DNA of 64,000 nt, from NCBI GenBank assembly GCA_963693305.1, contig OY855906.1, positions 9,519,602 through 9,583,601 on the forward strand, written 5' to 3'. A program made the translations under genes and the position numbers. This stretch comes from Meandrina meandrites (taxonomy: Eukaryota > Cnidaria > Anthozoa > Scleractinia > Meandrinidae). The notes below the pieces were generated by a model that saw nothing but the letters and a program-made list of their open reading frames with translations, did no database searches and was not told the origin of the DNA. This document shows, one piece after another, positions 25,719 to 36,248 of this stretch. Each line of letters opens with the position of its first letter. Position 1 is the first letter of the stretch.

Positions 25719-26862
25719 GTTGCATGGAAGTGAGGCCTAAGGGCCCTCGGCAGCTAAGAATTTTATAAAAAAAAATTTAAGCCTGTCAGGCATTTCAAGT
25801 TGGAAAACAGCATTTTATTCACAAATTAGCCACGAATCTTGATCTTTATAAGTTCAAAGTATAAAAAGAAGAAATTCAAGGTCTAGCAGTCTAGCAGGCA
25901 AGTGAAGAAATTCTAACAGCTATGGTAAGATCTTGTTGTCTACTTCTCTGGAATCATTTGTGACATTTGTGAAAAATCAATTTTTAAAGTCTTCCTGCCT
26001 ATTGATCCCACAAATTGCAGACATTGTTTAAACAGCAACAGATCGTATAGAAACATAAGAATGATGGCCAGGCATGTTAATGCTTCTCTGTCGAAACATG
26101 AAAGGCAGCTTTATTTTATCGAAGTTAACCTGAATTAATTTTCCCTTGCTGACCAAATACATGTATAATTCAAAATTATTTACACCTAAAACAGCTCAGG
26201 CTGATCACAAATTCTACTGAAAAAATAAATCTGCCTTTTTTTATTTTATCACTAATAGAAATGAATTTGCAACTTGATAATGTTTGCGAGACATGTTTAT
26301 GCAAATTTCTCAGTCGATATCAGAAATTTTCCATAATTTCCAAACGAAAACCAAAGGACGCCCCCCAAAGCAAAATCTGTTTCTTAAAAGTTCTTGTGAA
26401 TTATAAAGCAGCTTCATTTTATTGATCAACAAAATCCAAAATTGACTGTAGGCTACCAGTGAATGGATGTAATTCGGCCTGTGTCAATGAGGGAATAATT
26501 ATTCAAGTTCAGGGAAGTTGCCACCAAAAAATATTCGCTCAGCTGTTAAGTTATAATTTCACCTGTCACCTGCTAGACCTTAAATTTCTTCTTTTTATAC
26601 TTTTGAACCATAACATATACATGTATATGGAAGTATTAATTTTTTATCATACAGTATCTTGTAGTATATACCTGATGATTTTACCATGTATAAATAAAAT
26701 AAAAATAAATAAATAAATGAAGATGTTTTTGGATCAAGGTTTGTGGCTAATTTGTGAATGAAAAGGTTTGTGAGACACAAAATGCCCTCAAACTCTTATA
26801 AAAGCTTTATAATTTTTAGCCGGGGAGGACCCTGAGGCGTCGCTTCCATGCAACTTCCGGTT
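25719..26862. mobile_element. Element with ~110-130-bp terminal inverted repeats
   Basis: The left end (GAAGTTGCATGGAAGTGAGG, CCTAAGGGCCCTCGGC, then ATTCACAAATTAGCCAC and CTTGATC at about 25842) is repeated in inverse at 26735-26862 (GTGGCTAATTTGTGAAT, then CCTGAGGCGTCGCTTCCATG). The arms are about 80-85% alike by eye. The ~880-bp interior is AT-rich and noncoding. Confidence 0.65.
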
Positions 26863-27764
26863 TTTTTTTTTGTTTCCGGATCGCCGTATTTGTCCCTGTT
26901 CAATCTATTAATATGATACTAGACTAAATTCTCACTGATTATAAAATGCCGACTTTGCCAAGCAATGGTCCTGAATTATCTGATGGCCGGCGGTTTCTGT
27001 CAGTGTTTTAAAGTTTCGGTATAATATAAACACAGCTGTCCTTAGTTTGACGCCGAAGTAATCTGTGTCATATTGATCCGTGTCGGTGGTTCGGCACGAA
27101 TCGGGAAATTAACTATGGCTGCGAGAGCAAAAGACAAAAAATTGTTTTCCTCGGAATATATCTCGCCGCAACTGGCTACTTTTGAACGAGTAGCTATTTG
27201 ATGGCTTATTTGACTCAGCAGTGCCTGTACAGAACAAGGAATATTTAAATAGCTATATTATGTATAAATAGTATCGGTCGCTCATTTGGCGTACGTAGTT
27301 CATAATATAGTGACCGTGTATTTTGTAGTTTAACCTTTATCAAACATTGATTCAACTTTACTATTTTACTTACCGTTTTTCTGTGAAGAGTATGACTAAA
27401 GGGACTGGCAGGTTTATAACACCGACACTGGACTAAGCCATGCAGAAAATGTAAAGCGCAAAGTGACGACCAGCCAGTCTGGAAAACATGTGACCAGGGC
27501 AAATACCGGCAAGCGCCTCTTTCCGGCTGGGAGGAGAAAAGAGAGAGGACTAGGGAGAGTAAGGCACAGTTCCGCTCCCCCTAGTCTCTCTCCAGCCAAA
27601 CTTCCGTGCTGTTTTCGGCGTTTCATTTACATAAGCTTGTGCAACTAATAAATCTCTGATTGACTTTCATTATCGCGTCCACCTCTGCGCGTTAACGGTC
27701 TTGCGGCCTATTGGAACTATAACTTATTTGCATCTCTTTGAATTTGAATGGTTATGTTCATTAT
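26863..27764. other. Intergenic stretch with a GC-rich hairpin
   Basis: The only clear structure is a GC-rich imperfect inverted repeat at about 27523-27600 (GAGAGAGGACTAGGG facing CCCCTAGTCTCTCTC). The three overlapping short ORFs there follow from the symmetry. No gene was recognised. Confidence 0.4.
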
Positions 27765-28344
27765 TAGTAAAGAAATTTGAAAAAAACTCTTTTAAGTGTC
27801 AAAAAACTTGAACTTTACAGACGTTTCGGGCTTAGCCCTTCTTCAGTGTTGTAGTCTGAAATGCCACTACAACACTGAAGAAGGGCTAAGCCCGAAACGT
27901 CTGTAAAATTCAAGTTTTTTGACACTTAAAGGGACACTGTCACGGACATTTTTTGGCTTTTTCAGTAAAACGGCACCAAAATTAAGACTAAGTAGTTTCG
28001 ACCATGCAGGAAACGCTCCTAGAACATAAAGGGAAGGATATCTAGTAAATTGTTTAAAGAAGAGGGTTACCGTAAATAGTTTTCATCAATTTTTCCAAAC
28101 CACAAGGACAGAACTTGAAAAAGTCAGGCTGACTTTTTCAAGTTGAGATCAAATGCTGCCGATTGTATCACAGTGATATCACTCTATTATTTAGCTTCGG
28201 TACACTGGTATAGTAATTTTAAGAAAACTTGACCACTGTTAATAGGTTTTCAATGGTATAAACATGTTTTGGGGCTGTTGATTTTTTGAAGTTATGCTCG
28301 TGACAGTGCCCCTTTAAAAGAGTTTTTTTCAAATTTCTTTACTA
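27765..28344. mobile_element. Foldback element interrupted by a TTAA element
   Basis: The left arm starts TAGTAAAGAAATTTG at 27765 and runs through ACTTGAACTTTACAGACG and TTTCGGGCTTAGCCC to about 27855. The inverse right arm starts at about 27867, is cut at 27929, and resumes at 28318, ending CAAATTTCTTTACTA at 28344. GACGTTTCGG...CCTTCTTCAG is a sequence style seen at the ends of Penelope-like and other retroelements, so the arms may be inverted retroelement ends (inference). Confidence 0.8.
27930..28313. mobile_element. TTAA-flanked miniature element, copy 2 (384 bp)
   Basis: The ends are AGGGACACTGTCACG and CGTGACAGTGCCCCT, flanked by TTAA at 27926-27929 and 28314-28317. The opposite arm of the host foldback contains the same position without the insertion, with one TTAA. 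The target duplication is therefore directly demonstrated. The internal palindrome lies at 28114-28142. Similarity to copy 1 runs the full length with scattered substitutions. Confidence 0.9.
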
Positions 28345-29167
28345 TGATCCAAAGTGTCACGCATCATTGACTGCTTTATGTTTATTATTGTTGCTTTTGT
28401 TTCTATATGCTTCGTTCTGAAAAGCATTTATACAGTCGATCGAGGAAAGAATCCAGGTGCCTCAGTAGCCTTAGAAACAAATTGGTAGTTAAGAGTCACC
28501 CTCTTAAGGCGTGAACCAATTTCTCACGCCTAGTTGAAAAATATGAGTTATTATAATCATACTCCTGACACACTTTCCAAAAAATGTAGACTCAAACTAA
28601 TGCTAGAAACAAAAGCTCCGTATAAAAAATGAGTAAATGACAATACTTTCTCCGAAATCTCAGAGTTCTGGCAACAAAAGCATTGCGAACGAGGTCGTGT
28701 TTAGCAAAACACGTCCTGGGACTGGAACCAGGATGGGTTCAGAACGTCTTTGGAATACTCTGGAATCTCCGGAAATCTTCGAACACGTATGGTCGTCTCG
28801 TTTTTGGATATTCTGGCACTCTCGGGATACAAAACTCACGCCTTTGACCCAGAAAAAGTTGGCAGGTACACCTCTGCTTATTTAAGAGCACCCCGGGGTT
28901 CAAAATCCTAAACAAAAAGCTAAAACGTGAGAACTCAAAAGCTAAGATGTCAGAATTTATCTGCTTGTTTTTGCAGTTCGTAGCCGGTGAGACAAGAGTT
29001 AAGTCCATTATGTTCAATTGCCACAATAGATCATAATAACAAAGACAGATAACCTGGTGCTGGTATTATAATCACATTTAGAAGGCGACTTTGCGAGCCT
29101 ATTACACGGGTCATAATCTCCTCTGAACGGGCGCAAGTTTGCGGTTTTACTTTTTCCAACTTTGTCA
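28345..29167. other. Intergenic stretch, no gene recognised
   Basis: The ORFs at 28637-28885 (+) and 28739-29026 (-) overlap on opposite strands and match nothing I know. No clear repeat boundaries were seen. Confidence 0.35.
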
Positions 29168-29297
29168 AGACGGGTATTAGCCTGCGAATACAGCCGCCTC
29201 TCACTCGCTCCTGCTACTACGTGCGAAACGCGAGGAGAAATGCCAAACTGGCCGGGAGCGATGAGAAGCGGCTGTATTCGCAGGCTAGACGGGTATT
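29168..29297. mobile_element. 108-bp hairpin MITE with 11-bp target duplication
   Basis: The element spans 29179-29286. Its ends, AGCCTGCGAATACAGCCGC and the exact inverse, make 19-bp arms. It is flanked by the direct repeat AGACGGGTATT at 29168-29178 and 29287-29297. Duplications of 8-11 bp are typical of Mutator-like (MULE) elements (family knowledge), so this is a candidate MULE-derived MITE. The TTAGAGTGATTTTATTTAAC beginning at about 29296 resembles the end of the element at 59420. Confidence 0.75.
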
Positions 29298-29511
29298 AGA
29301 GTGATTTTATTTAACCAGTAAAACAACATGTAGCAATTAGTGCGTTTACTCGATTTAGTTTAGTTTAGTTTATTTTCTTTGTCACACATTTACATTTACA
29401 AGAAAGAAACAAGAAATTTAACAGTAAGAGAAAAGAAACAAAAAAGAAACGTGCGACAGGAGGCAGAAACAGGGCAAAGCCCCAATTGACATCCTCCCCC
29501 TGGTACCTTAT

Positions 29512-29695
29512 GCTTTTCCTAAACGGAATAAAAACTCACCTTCGTAGCCATGATCAGGAAATTTCCTTAGACGAGCTTCTATTCTAATATGCTGACGTTA
29601 AAGCCGATATCAAGTGATTCCAGTGGTTCCCTTTCTTCGCGGGAGCAGATGTGTTTGCATATAACTGGAAAGTGATGTCAATGACAGATGTGTGT
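29512..29695 (-). repeat. Dispersed repeat resembling a promoter plus first exon
   Basis: This ~185-bp block is alike to 43483-43695. On the minus strand it ends CCTGATCATGGCTACGAAG followed by GTGAGT, which reads as a start codon, three more codons and a consensus splice donor. Both copies keep the ATG and a GT at the same place (GTAGGT in the other). It may be the duplicated 5' end of a gene or of a retroelement. No downstream exon was identified. Confidence 0.45.
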
Positions 29696-29775
29696 TAGTA
29701 TCAGTGGGGAAGGGAAGGGAAGCAATTCCTCATATATAGTAGTGCCTGGATACCTTGACGATTTGTCAAGTCTTT

Positions 29776-29912
29776 GGATCAGCTTATGTTTCTGGGAAAC
29801 TGCCCACCTACCCCTCCCCAAACCTAACGCTAACACTTACTTCTCGCTTTGGGCAAAATGTTAGGTTTGGGGAGAGGTAGGTGGGCAGTTTCCCAGAAAC
29901 ATAAACTGATCC
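29776..29912. mobile_element. 137-bp hairpin MITE with 8-bp target duplication
   Basis: The arms are about 50 bp. The left arm starts GGATCAGCTTATGTTTCTGG and continues GAAACTGCCCACCTACCCCT; the right arm is its inverse. The direct repeat AAGTCTTT flanks both sides (29768-29775 and 29913-29920). An 8-bp duplication is the hAT hallmark, so a hAT-type MITE is likely. It has no coding capacity. Confidence 0.8.
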
Positions 29913-29989
29913 AAGTCTTTTTTCTCAGCGTCACTCTGTTTATAACTTGAGAGACTCTAAGGGAAAGCTGACTCTTCCCAAACCAAGCA

Positions 29990-30215
29990 CTAATTGGTCC
30001 TAATTATTTGAAACAAAGCTTCTCTTACCAGCGGGGCTATGTTATGGAATAACTTTCCCAAATGCCTAAAAATGCTGTACCTGTTAATAATTTTAAGCAA
30101 ATTATTAAGCAGGTAGCTGATACATCGGATTCCCACACGGCAATCATTATTTCTTCACTTGAGCTTAACTGATGATTTTCCGTGTATAAATAAAATTTTG
30201 AATACAAACATTACA
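29990..30215 (+). mobile_element. 3' end of a LINE-type retrotransposon (fragment)
   Basis: A broken reading frame at about 30010-30165 resembles the C-terminal tail of non-LTR reverse transcriptase ORFs. It has a YQRG-type stretch, a disrupted LWN-like position and a VNNFKQIIKQ-like end. A stop and a tail containing TGTATAAATAAAATTTTG follow. At least one frameshift or stop lies inside. The length is far below a full element, so this is a 5'-truncated dead copy. The recognition is by motif style only. Confidence 0.4.
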
Positions 30216-30454
30216 TACATACAATACTGCCAATCAACCTGTTACTGAGGATGGCATCACCACTATATAATTTTATGCGCAAAAATCGTGCCTACAAAAA
30301 GAAGTTTTTTTACAACCTTTGAATGTGTTAAATCATAATTTGTTGCGATACGTTTTCTCAGTTATTCATGAGTCTTTTTAGGGAATTTTGTTTTCATCAT
30401 CAAACATTTAGGCTCAGTGCTAAATAATTAATATAACGACCATTAACTGATTTA

Positions 30455-30776
30455 GTGCCGATTGGCAGATACGGACAAGTTTGAAATGTCCTGACCAGTG
30501 GCGGATCCAGGGGAGGGGCCCGGGGGGCCCGGGCCCCCACTTTATTTTTTCGGAAATAGCGCATTTTCTTTGACGTGCCGAAATTATCTTCGCAGAATTC
30601 AACGTTCATAGTCAAGCGGGCCCCCTCCTTAGCTGAAGGTCTGGATCCGCCACTGCTGGCATTTTTTAGAAAGAAATTGTCGCGACAAGTTGTCAGCGAC
30701 ATCTTAAAGAGAACAAAAGGTAAAATATATAAAACAATTGCTATGCACAGGCTGCTGACAAAAAGCTGAAAGTAGC
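30455..30776. mobile_element. Diverged relative of the 59505 element, with a nested CAGTGGCGGATCCAG element
   Basis: GCCGATTGGCAGATACGGAC at about 30458 and AAATTGTCGCGACAAG at about 30673 match the element at 59505-60314. Between them sits an insert with ends CAGTGGCGGATCCAG (about 30494) and CTGGATCCGCCACTG (about 30656), about 160 bp long. Comparison with the 59505 copy suggests the insertion split an AAATGTC...ATTTTT stretch with a short duplicated CTGAC/CTGGC. ORFs on both strands here follow the GC-rich termini and are not genes. Confidence 0.6.
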
Positions 30777-32929
30777 CATAAAAAGCCCACTCGTAGTTAT
30801 ATCTACCTATATCTGTTACGGTAAATTCGCCTAACCCGCGTTGTTCACTAAACATAAGAGGGTAAGAGGCCTTCCAAGGGAGGTATAGCCGTGTCGCAAT
30901 GATGGCGCATACTTGTGAGGACCGAAGTTGCCTAACCAACGGTGTAGTTGTCGCTCAGTGCCGTTTTCCGCTGTTGGCCGAAATGATTCTACATCCTTTA
31001 AAATAGCGGAACGATGGTTATGATTGTCTTTCTTTTCATCCGAATTAAAGTTCGTTTTTACCTTTTTACCGCATCTTATAAGAAGCTTTTGTCATGGTTT
31101 AGTCATCGACGATGTAAACATTGATCATTGGCGCTTATTCTTTTACAAGAAAGTTTTGTCCGAGCGCCCTTCTGAGCCAGAGCATCATCACTCTAGGCAA
31201 CAATAAACCAAGAGCGGTGAATCCGTACGCTGTTAGAGCGGTCCAGGGACATCATTTAGACATGAACTGAACAAGTTATGAAACTACTTTGTTATCTTTA
31301 AGTGCCCCTGTGATCAAATTTTTGATTTTCATTTTTTTTTTTACATTTTCGTGTACTATTAGCCTTTCTTACTCATCTTGCCAAATTTCAATCCATTACG
31401 AACATCATAAGTCATTTTATTTTAACATTTATTTCCGAGAATAAACAGCCGCCATTAATCAACCGTGTTCCAAGGCTTGGCTGCGAATGGGAGAAAGTGA
31501 CGTCAAAGGCTCAAAAATACTGGCCTTGGGGATTGAAATCATAATATAATAGCAATGAGCATTGAAAATTGCACGGAGAACAAGTCCAAAGTTTTTGTTG
31601 CTTTTCGCGTGATTTTCAATACTTTCTCATTATGTAGTTATGAATGCTCAAATAATTTGAAATTGAAAACTAAAAACAAAACCCAAACTTTAAATACCTT
31701 GAAACTATAAAGTTTATTCCATTGGCGTGTGTTCTGCACGGGTGCACAGCTTGGAAAGTGTTAGTCATACATCGCAACCCTTCAAAGGAAACTCAGAACG
31801 AATTGTCCGAGGTGTTTTTAAATCCAGTGATCAAACTAGCTTAACAGCTTAACTATTATCTCGAACGACTAGTGAAATGAATTTAGTTGCTAAATATTTT
31901 CAAGCGTTTTACACAGTATGAGAGGTTTGTTTTTCTTCCTAAAGATGAGAGCGTGTATCTCGAACACGCTGCCATTTTGATTCACCTATCTCTGTTTCTA
32001 GTACTAATTTATACCCCGGCTAATGAATATAGTTATTCGCCTCTTATAATGTACAGTAGACGGCGTAGCAAAAAAAAACAGTAAATCGCTAAAAATTCGC
32101 CGGTATCAACAGTCACTCCATTTGTGTGGACGCACTGTGGATATAAGACGCGAGCATGTCGTCCAGGTCGAGGGTAGCCTGCGAACAGGATCACGTTTGG
32201 ATCACACGCGCAAGTGGCGAAGCCACGAGAATCTTCCCCGCCAGATCGCTTTGCTCGCAGATGCTGCTCTGCGAGCGTGACGCAAAGGTGAGCTTGCTCG
32301 CATGCCACATCGAGGCCAGCACCCAAACAGCGGCGATCATGAACTGAATCAAACCGATATAAACCGGTTTTATCGATACGATTGAACTAAAAACTGGAAT
32401 GAAAGATTAAAAATAACAAAGAGGAAAAACGTCACCATCATTATATTAGTTTAATTTGCTGAATTTTAAAATTGAAACAATAAACTTACCTTTGGAGAAG
32501 GGGTTCGAGCTGTTAATGCTAATAGCTATCTCAAGAGAACAAACTAATTTTCTATGCTTGGTTGCCTTATTTAACAAATAATACGAGGCATTCTTTCAAT
32601 TCTTGTTAAAATAAAAAACCCTCCAATTCACGCTCTGTTTTCTCTTGGACAAAACTCTTTTCAAAATGATCCTAAATCAAACAATGCCGCATTTCAATCA
32701 AGTTCCTGAGAGTCTTGAACCACGTTGGCATGTCCGCTGTTTTCAAATTTCATCCTCAAAATCTAAAGAGCATGGTAGGTGTATTGCTAAATATGTAATT
32801 TATATAGCCGGCAAGCTAATTAAGGCCGCAACTTTCGAACATTTTGTAATCAGTATAATACGATGACGTCATAGATGTAATTTACAACTTTACGACTTGC
32901 TAGTCAGAAGAACTATGAGACGCCACTGG
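30777..32929. other. Intergenic stretch without a recognised gene
   Basis: No recognisable protein was found. The 32163-32325 portion (GTAGCCTGCGAACAGGATCA, GCGAAGCCACGAGAATC, CTGCGAGCGTGACGCAAAGG) is GC-rich and looks like part of another repeat. The ORFs on both strands there are overlapping artefacts. Confidence 0.35.
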
Positions 32930-33058
32930 GTAAATGAACCTTTCTATCGTGAAGATAGGAGGACAAAACCAGAAAATTGAAGCAATGAAATACAAGTTAC
33001 CACTTCTGGACAAGCAAGGTCACGCCATTGAGTTTGAAGTGTATGGCATCAATTAAAT
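32930..33058 (+). pseudogene. BEL/Pao retrotransposon polyprotein, left fragment
   Basis: The translated piece matches the region before and within the Pao retropepsin-like domain. It contains KIGGQ, KYKLPLLDKQG and EFEVYGI, typical of the Pao family consensus. An in-frame stop sits just before the KIGGQ block and another at the insertion junction, so the copy was already dead or died early. The frame is cut by the DNA element at 33059 and resumes at 36249. No LTR, gag or downstream reverse transcriptase core was found. Confidence 0.65.
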
Positions 33059-33453
33059 CAGGGTCGTAACCAGGTATATGGGATCAGGGATCACAGCCTC
33101 GGGATCGGGATCATGCACCCGGGATCCCGGGTCACAAGCGATGGGATCGGGATCAGCCAATTTTTTAATGTCTTGGCGGGGATCAAGGATCAATCGCTTT
33201 TTAGATACCTTAATCTTTATTAGAAGCAAGAATAGTCCGTTTTGCAAAGAAAAAGCAATGAAAAAGGCCACTTTTATCAGCTTTTAACCTTTATACCTCA
33301 ATTACTGTACGTTTCCGTCACGCAACCAGCTGTTTAAAGCTTGTATTTCATATTGCATAATTTTGCGGTTTCCGATGTGTCGGACTCTGAGAAATCGGAT
33401 ACTCGCTTATCGGTACCATGCGTTCATGACATGTTCATGATGCGAGATTGACT

Positions 33454-35054
33454 ATGGGCAAGACAAGGAAAAGAAGTGGAGAACGACGGTATGACAATTT
33501 AACTTCTATTTTGCAATTAATACCATACTCTTACCGTATTGATCTGCTGTTATCATGGTTGTAAAATGCTGCGCGCAAATTGAAGGCCACTGTTCTTCAT
33601 ATTTCTAGATCACGTTCCTATTCCTGGTCGCCAGCTAGAGAACGGTCACGGCGATCAGAAAGCCGAAGACGATCATCAAGTCGGTCACTTAACTGTTCTT
33701 TTGTGTTTTATCCAGCACTAATTCCTTTATAAAGCTTGATAGATGTATGTTGCTTTATCTAATAACTACCGATGTATTGCAATGCGCAACAGTATCAAAG
33801 GATTACAGTGCGGACACTCGAACCATGAACGCTATGGCTTTTTTTCACTTTATTTGTACTTTTTTTCACTTACTTTGCAGTTATTTTTTTACATTTTCCC
33901 AGAACTAACCAATCACATCCGTGAACCAAAGCAATGGCACAGACATTTTTTCTCCTGTTTTCCGTGTTTTTATTGTCCCACGCAACGTTTTACACGCTTT
34001 TCGGTGGAAAAAGGGCGGAAAAATGTCTCGGCCGTTACATCGCCTCGCGTCTGTGATTGGCTAGTTCTAAAAAAAGTAATAAAATAAGTGATAAAAAAGT
34101 ACAAATAAAGTGAAAATAAAGCCTTGGCGTTCATGGTTCGAGTGTCCGCACTGTAAAAAGTAAATAATTTCAGTGATAATAGAGAACAATGCACCAGAAT
34201 TGGTCAGATACATTGTCCTTGACACTTCCTAAGATCCCGTTTTCGTTACTTAGATCTCAGAAATCTCAGTCGAAAAGATCCAGGTCTCGTTCGCCGAATC
34301 GTCATCACAGATATGAATTGCAAGAACGACAAAGGTAAAGCTTTAGTTTATTGTAGACCTGACACCCTGTTGTGTGATGGCTACTGTGACAACAAGTCAC
34401 GCTGGCCATTAATACCACTTGTACTATCACAAGCGAAAATATTGCGGGCAGAGAGAGAAATGCACATCCTCGGAAATCCCACCGAGAAGTGCAATATTTG
34501 TAAGATACGGAGCAACAGAAAAATAATGAAAAATTATGGCGCAGGTGCGGGAATTCGAGAACTTTTTTGTTGATTTCTTGCATGAAAATTTTTTAAACGT
34601 TTGGAAAGGCAATGTATGATTTTGGAAAGGCAATGCATGATTTTATTATTAATCAGTGGAAAAGAACAGAGTTGTTTTTTCAAAAGGAGAAGTTGTCGCT
34701 CTTAAGCATAACTACAGGACGTACCTGGAGCCCTTTTTTCTGGCAATTCTCTGTGAAGATATCCACAGCAGGAATGATTGTTTCCTGGAGGAAAAGCTCA
34801 AAATCTGTCAAAATAAATTGGCTGGAGCAATCAGAGGAAGATCCCTTAGTCTACAACGAAGAAACGAAGAACGGCGCTTAAGAAATTTGGCTCACGGGCA
34901 TGTAGACAACGTGTCAGACGACAGTGGCGATGAAAGTCAGGAAGAGGAGAATCTAGCAGAAGTGGAAGACAAAGAGCCTTCAAGTAGTAGCAGATCCCGG
35001 TTCGAGGCTGGACATAGTAGATCTGGGAGAAGAGTCACCAGATATCTTCTTTAA
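33454..35054 (+). CDS. Putative multi-exon RS-rich protein carried inside a DNA transposon
   Basis: The function is unknown. Exon 1 (33454-33488) opens ATGGGCAAGACAAGGAAAAG, giving MGKTRKRSGER. Exon 2 (33609-33683) encodes an arginine/serine-rich stretch. Exon 3 (34254-34334) encodes another, including KRSRSRSPNRHHRYELQERQ. The first three exons end in phase 2 with plausible GT-AG borders (donors GTATGA, GTCACT and GTAAAG; acceptors CTAG and TTAG). A last open block, about 34670-35054, has a neutral part, an acidic part (DDSGDESQEEEN) and an SR-rich tail before the stop. One acceptor at 34669/34670 keeps the phase; the join is not proven. RS domains occur in splicing factors, and none of their RRM folds is seen here. 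It may be a captured host gene or a transposon accessory ORF. Confidence 0.4.
33806..34153. mobile_element. 348-bp TA-flanked element with ~110-bp inverted ends
   Basis: The ends CAGTGCGGACACTCGAACCA and their inverse are flanked by TA (33804-33805 and 34154-34155). Similarity between the arms continues through CACTTTATTTGTACTTTTTT to AACTAGCCAATCACA-type sequence, about 110 bp each. It sits in the intron between RS exons 2 and 3. It is a nonautonomous Tc1/mariner- or pogo-type MITE by target site. Confidence 0.8.
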
Positions 35055-35059
35055 CATTA

Positions 35060-35498
35060 ATTTTTCAGTCACAATTTCGCTATTGCTATAAAATGAAAAA
35101 AGCTTAAAATAACAACAATCAGGCTGAAAGTTGTCACCAAACACTTCCAGTGCTCGAGTGGAGTCTAAGTAATAAGCCTTTCTCTAAGTTCGTCGTGATT
35201 GCAGGTGGTTCGTTTTTTTTTCCTTGCAGCCAAATCGCGACTGTAGGTATTTTTGCTTAATCCACAATATTTCAAAAATCAAACAATAGAACGTTGATCG
35301 ACATTTGACAGTTTTTTAAAATTAAAAAGATCCTTTTGCTTTCACCTTCAAAGTGCATTTCGCGTCTTGTATATATATTTTTGCAACATATTTAGATTCG
35401 ATTAAAAAGTTAAACGCTAAAATGTTATTAAATATCATTGTAAAAATTTTAAAAAAGCAGACGACGTTTCGGCGCTACTCATCTACGCCATTATCAAG
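35060..35498. other. Transposon interior without a recognised gene
   Basis: AT-rich sequence. At 35460-35500 AGACGACGTTTCGGCGCTAC, then ATCTACGCCATTATCAAGTC, resembles retroelement terminal sequence and adjoins the reverse-strand fragment that follows. Confidence 0.4.
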
Positions 35499-35729
35499 TC
35501 AAAAGTTATAAAAGTACAACAAGAATATATAAAACGTGAAACATTTAAAATATTTGTGTGTCCTATGGGTATAAAGTAAGAAATAATAGAAATAATAAAA
35601 AAGAAAGAATGAAAGAAATTCTATAAAAAGTACCAAAGTGAATAGTTTGGCGCGAATGGAGTCACTTTGGGTGTTGAGAGATGGTTTGATGTCTTTAATG
35701 AAGAGCATCTCGTACATTAGGCAGTCCAA
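35499..35729 (-). pseudogene. Penelope-like element 3' fragment (GIY-YIG C-terminus)
   Basis: Translated on the minus strand, the start of the ORF carries CLMYEMLFIKDIKPSLNTQS followed by DSIRAKLF. This matches the style of the C-terminal end of Penelope-like reverse transcriptases, after the GIY-YIG endonuclease (recognised from family knowledge). The rest of the frame is AT-rich, probably untranslated tail. Only about 35 conserved codons remain. The copy is 5'-truncated, as usual for dead retroelements, and lies inside the 33059-36248 DNA element. Confidence 0.55.
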
Positions 35730-36248
35730 CTTGCTTCTGCATTTAATTCAGTCTTTTTATTCACTTTTTACTTGACGTCAACCAAGTCGAATCAGGGAGT
35801 TTTAATTTTAAAAAAATGTCTCAAATCTGGTCAGTTTTATCAAATTGTTTTATGGCGCGTTTTCTAGTTTTCATACGAATCTTAAATTTCTCAACCAAGA
35901 AAGATTTTCTTCAAAAGTACGCTAATCAAGTAATGTGCAATGGACTGGGCATTTTTCACAAGCAAGCAACAGAATTCCAGTTATTCCTCAGTACATCATG
36001 GAAGAGAAGATGACAACTTGACTCATAATGAGCAAATGAAGATCTACTTGAGGCAAATACACTTTATTGTTATTAATGAATGATAAATCGACGTCGGGGA
36101 AACTTAACTTGATCAAATCTCTCTACGGGATCATAAAATTCTTGTGGGATCAGGGATCAAATATTGCCACATTTTGGGGATCAGGGATCCAAATTTAGGG
36201 CTAAAATTTGGGATCAGCGATGAAAAAATATACCTGGTTACGACCCTG

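Larger units (their letters stand above)
33059..36248. mobile_element. 3.19-kb DNA transposon inserted in the Pao copy
   Basis: The termini CAGGGTCGTAACCAGGTATA and the exact inverse flank the unit. The direct repeat ATTAAAT lies at 33052-33058 and 36249-36255 (8 bp if the following C is counted). The empty site is recoverable because the Pao reading continues on both sides. Both subterminal regions are studded with GGGATC/GGGATCAGGGATC motifs, likely transposase-binding repeats. A 7-8-bp duplication and CAGGG ends fit hAT-, P- or KDZ-type elements. No transposase was found, so it is nonautonomous. It carries the exons at 33454-35054, the TA element at 33806 and the fragment at 35499. Confidence 0.85.

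Noticed and set aside
30400..30939. 179-residue minus-strand ORF
   Set aside because: Its middle is the inverted ends of the CAGTGGCGGATCCAG element and the rest lies in a diverged MITE, so it is not a gene.
33078..33287. Glycine/serine-rich ORF (GSGITASGSGSCT)
   Set aside because: It is the translation of the subterminal GGGATC repeats of the DNA element.
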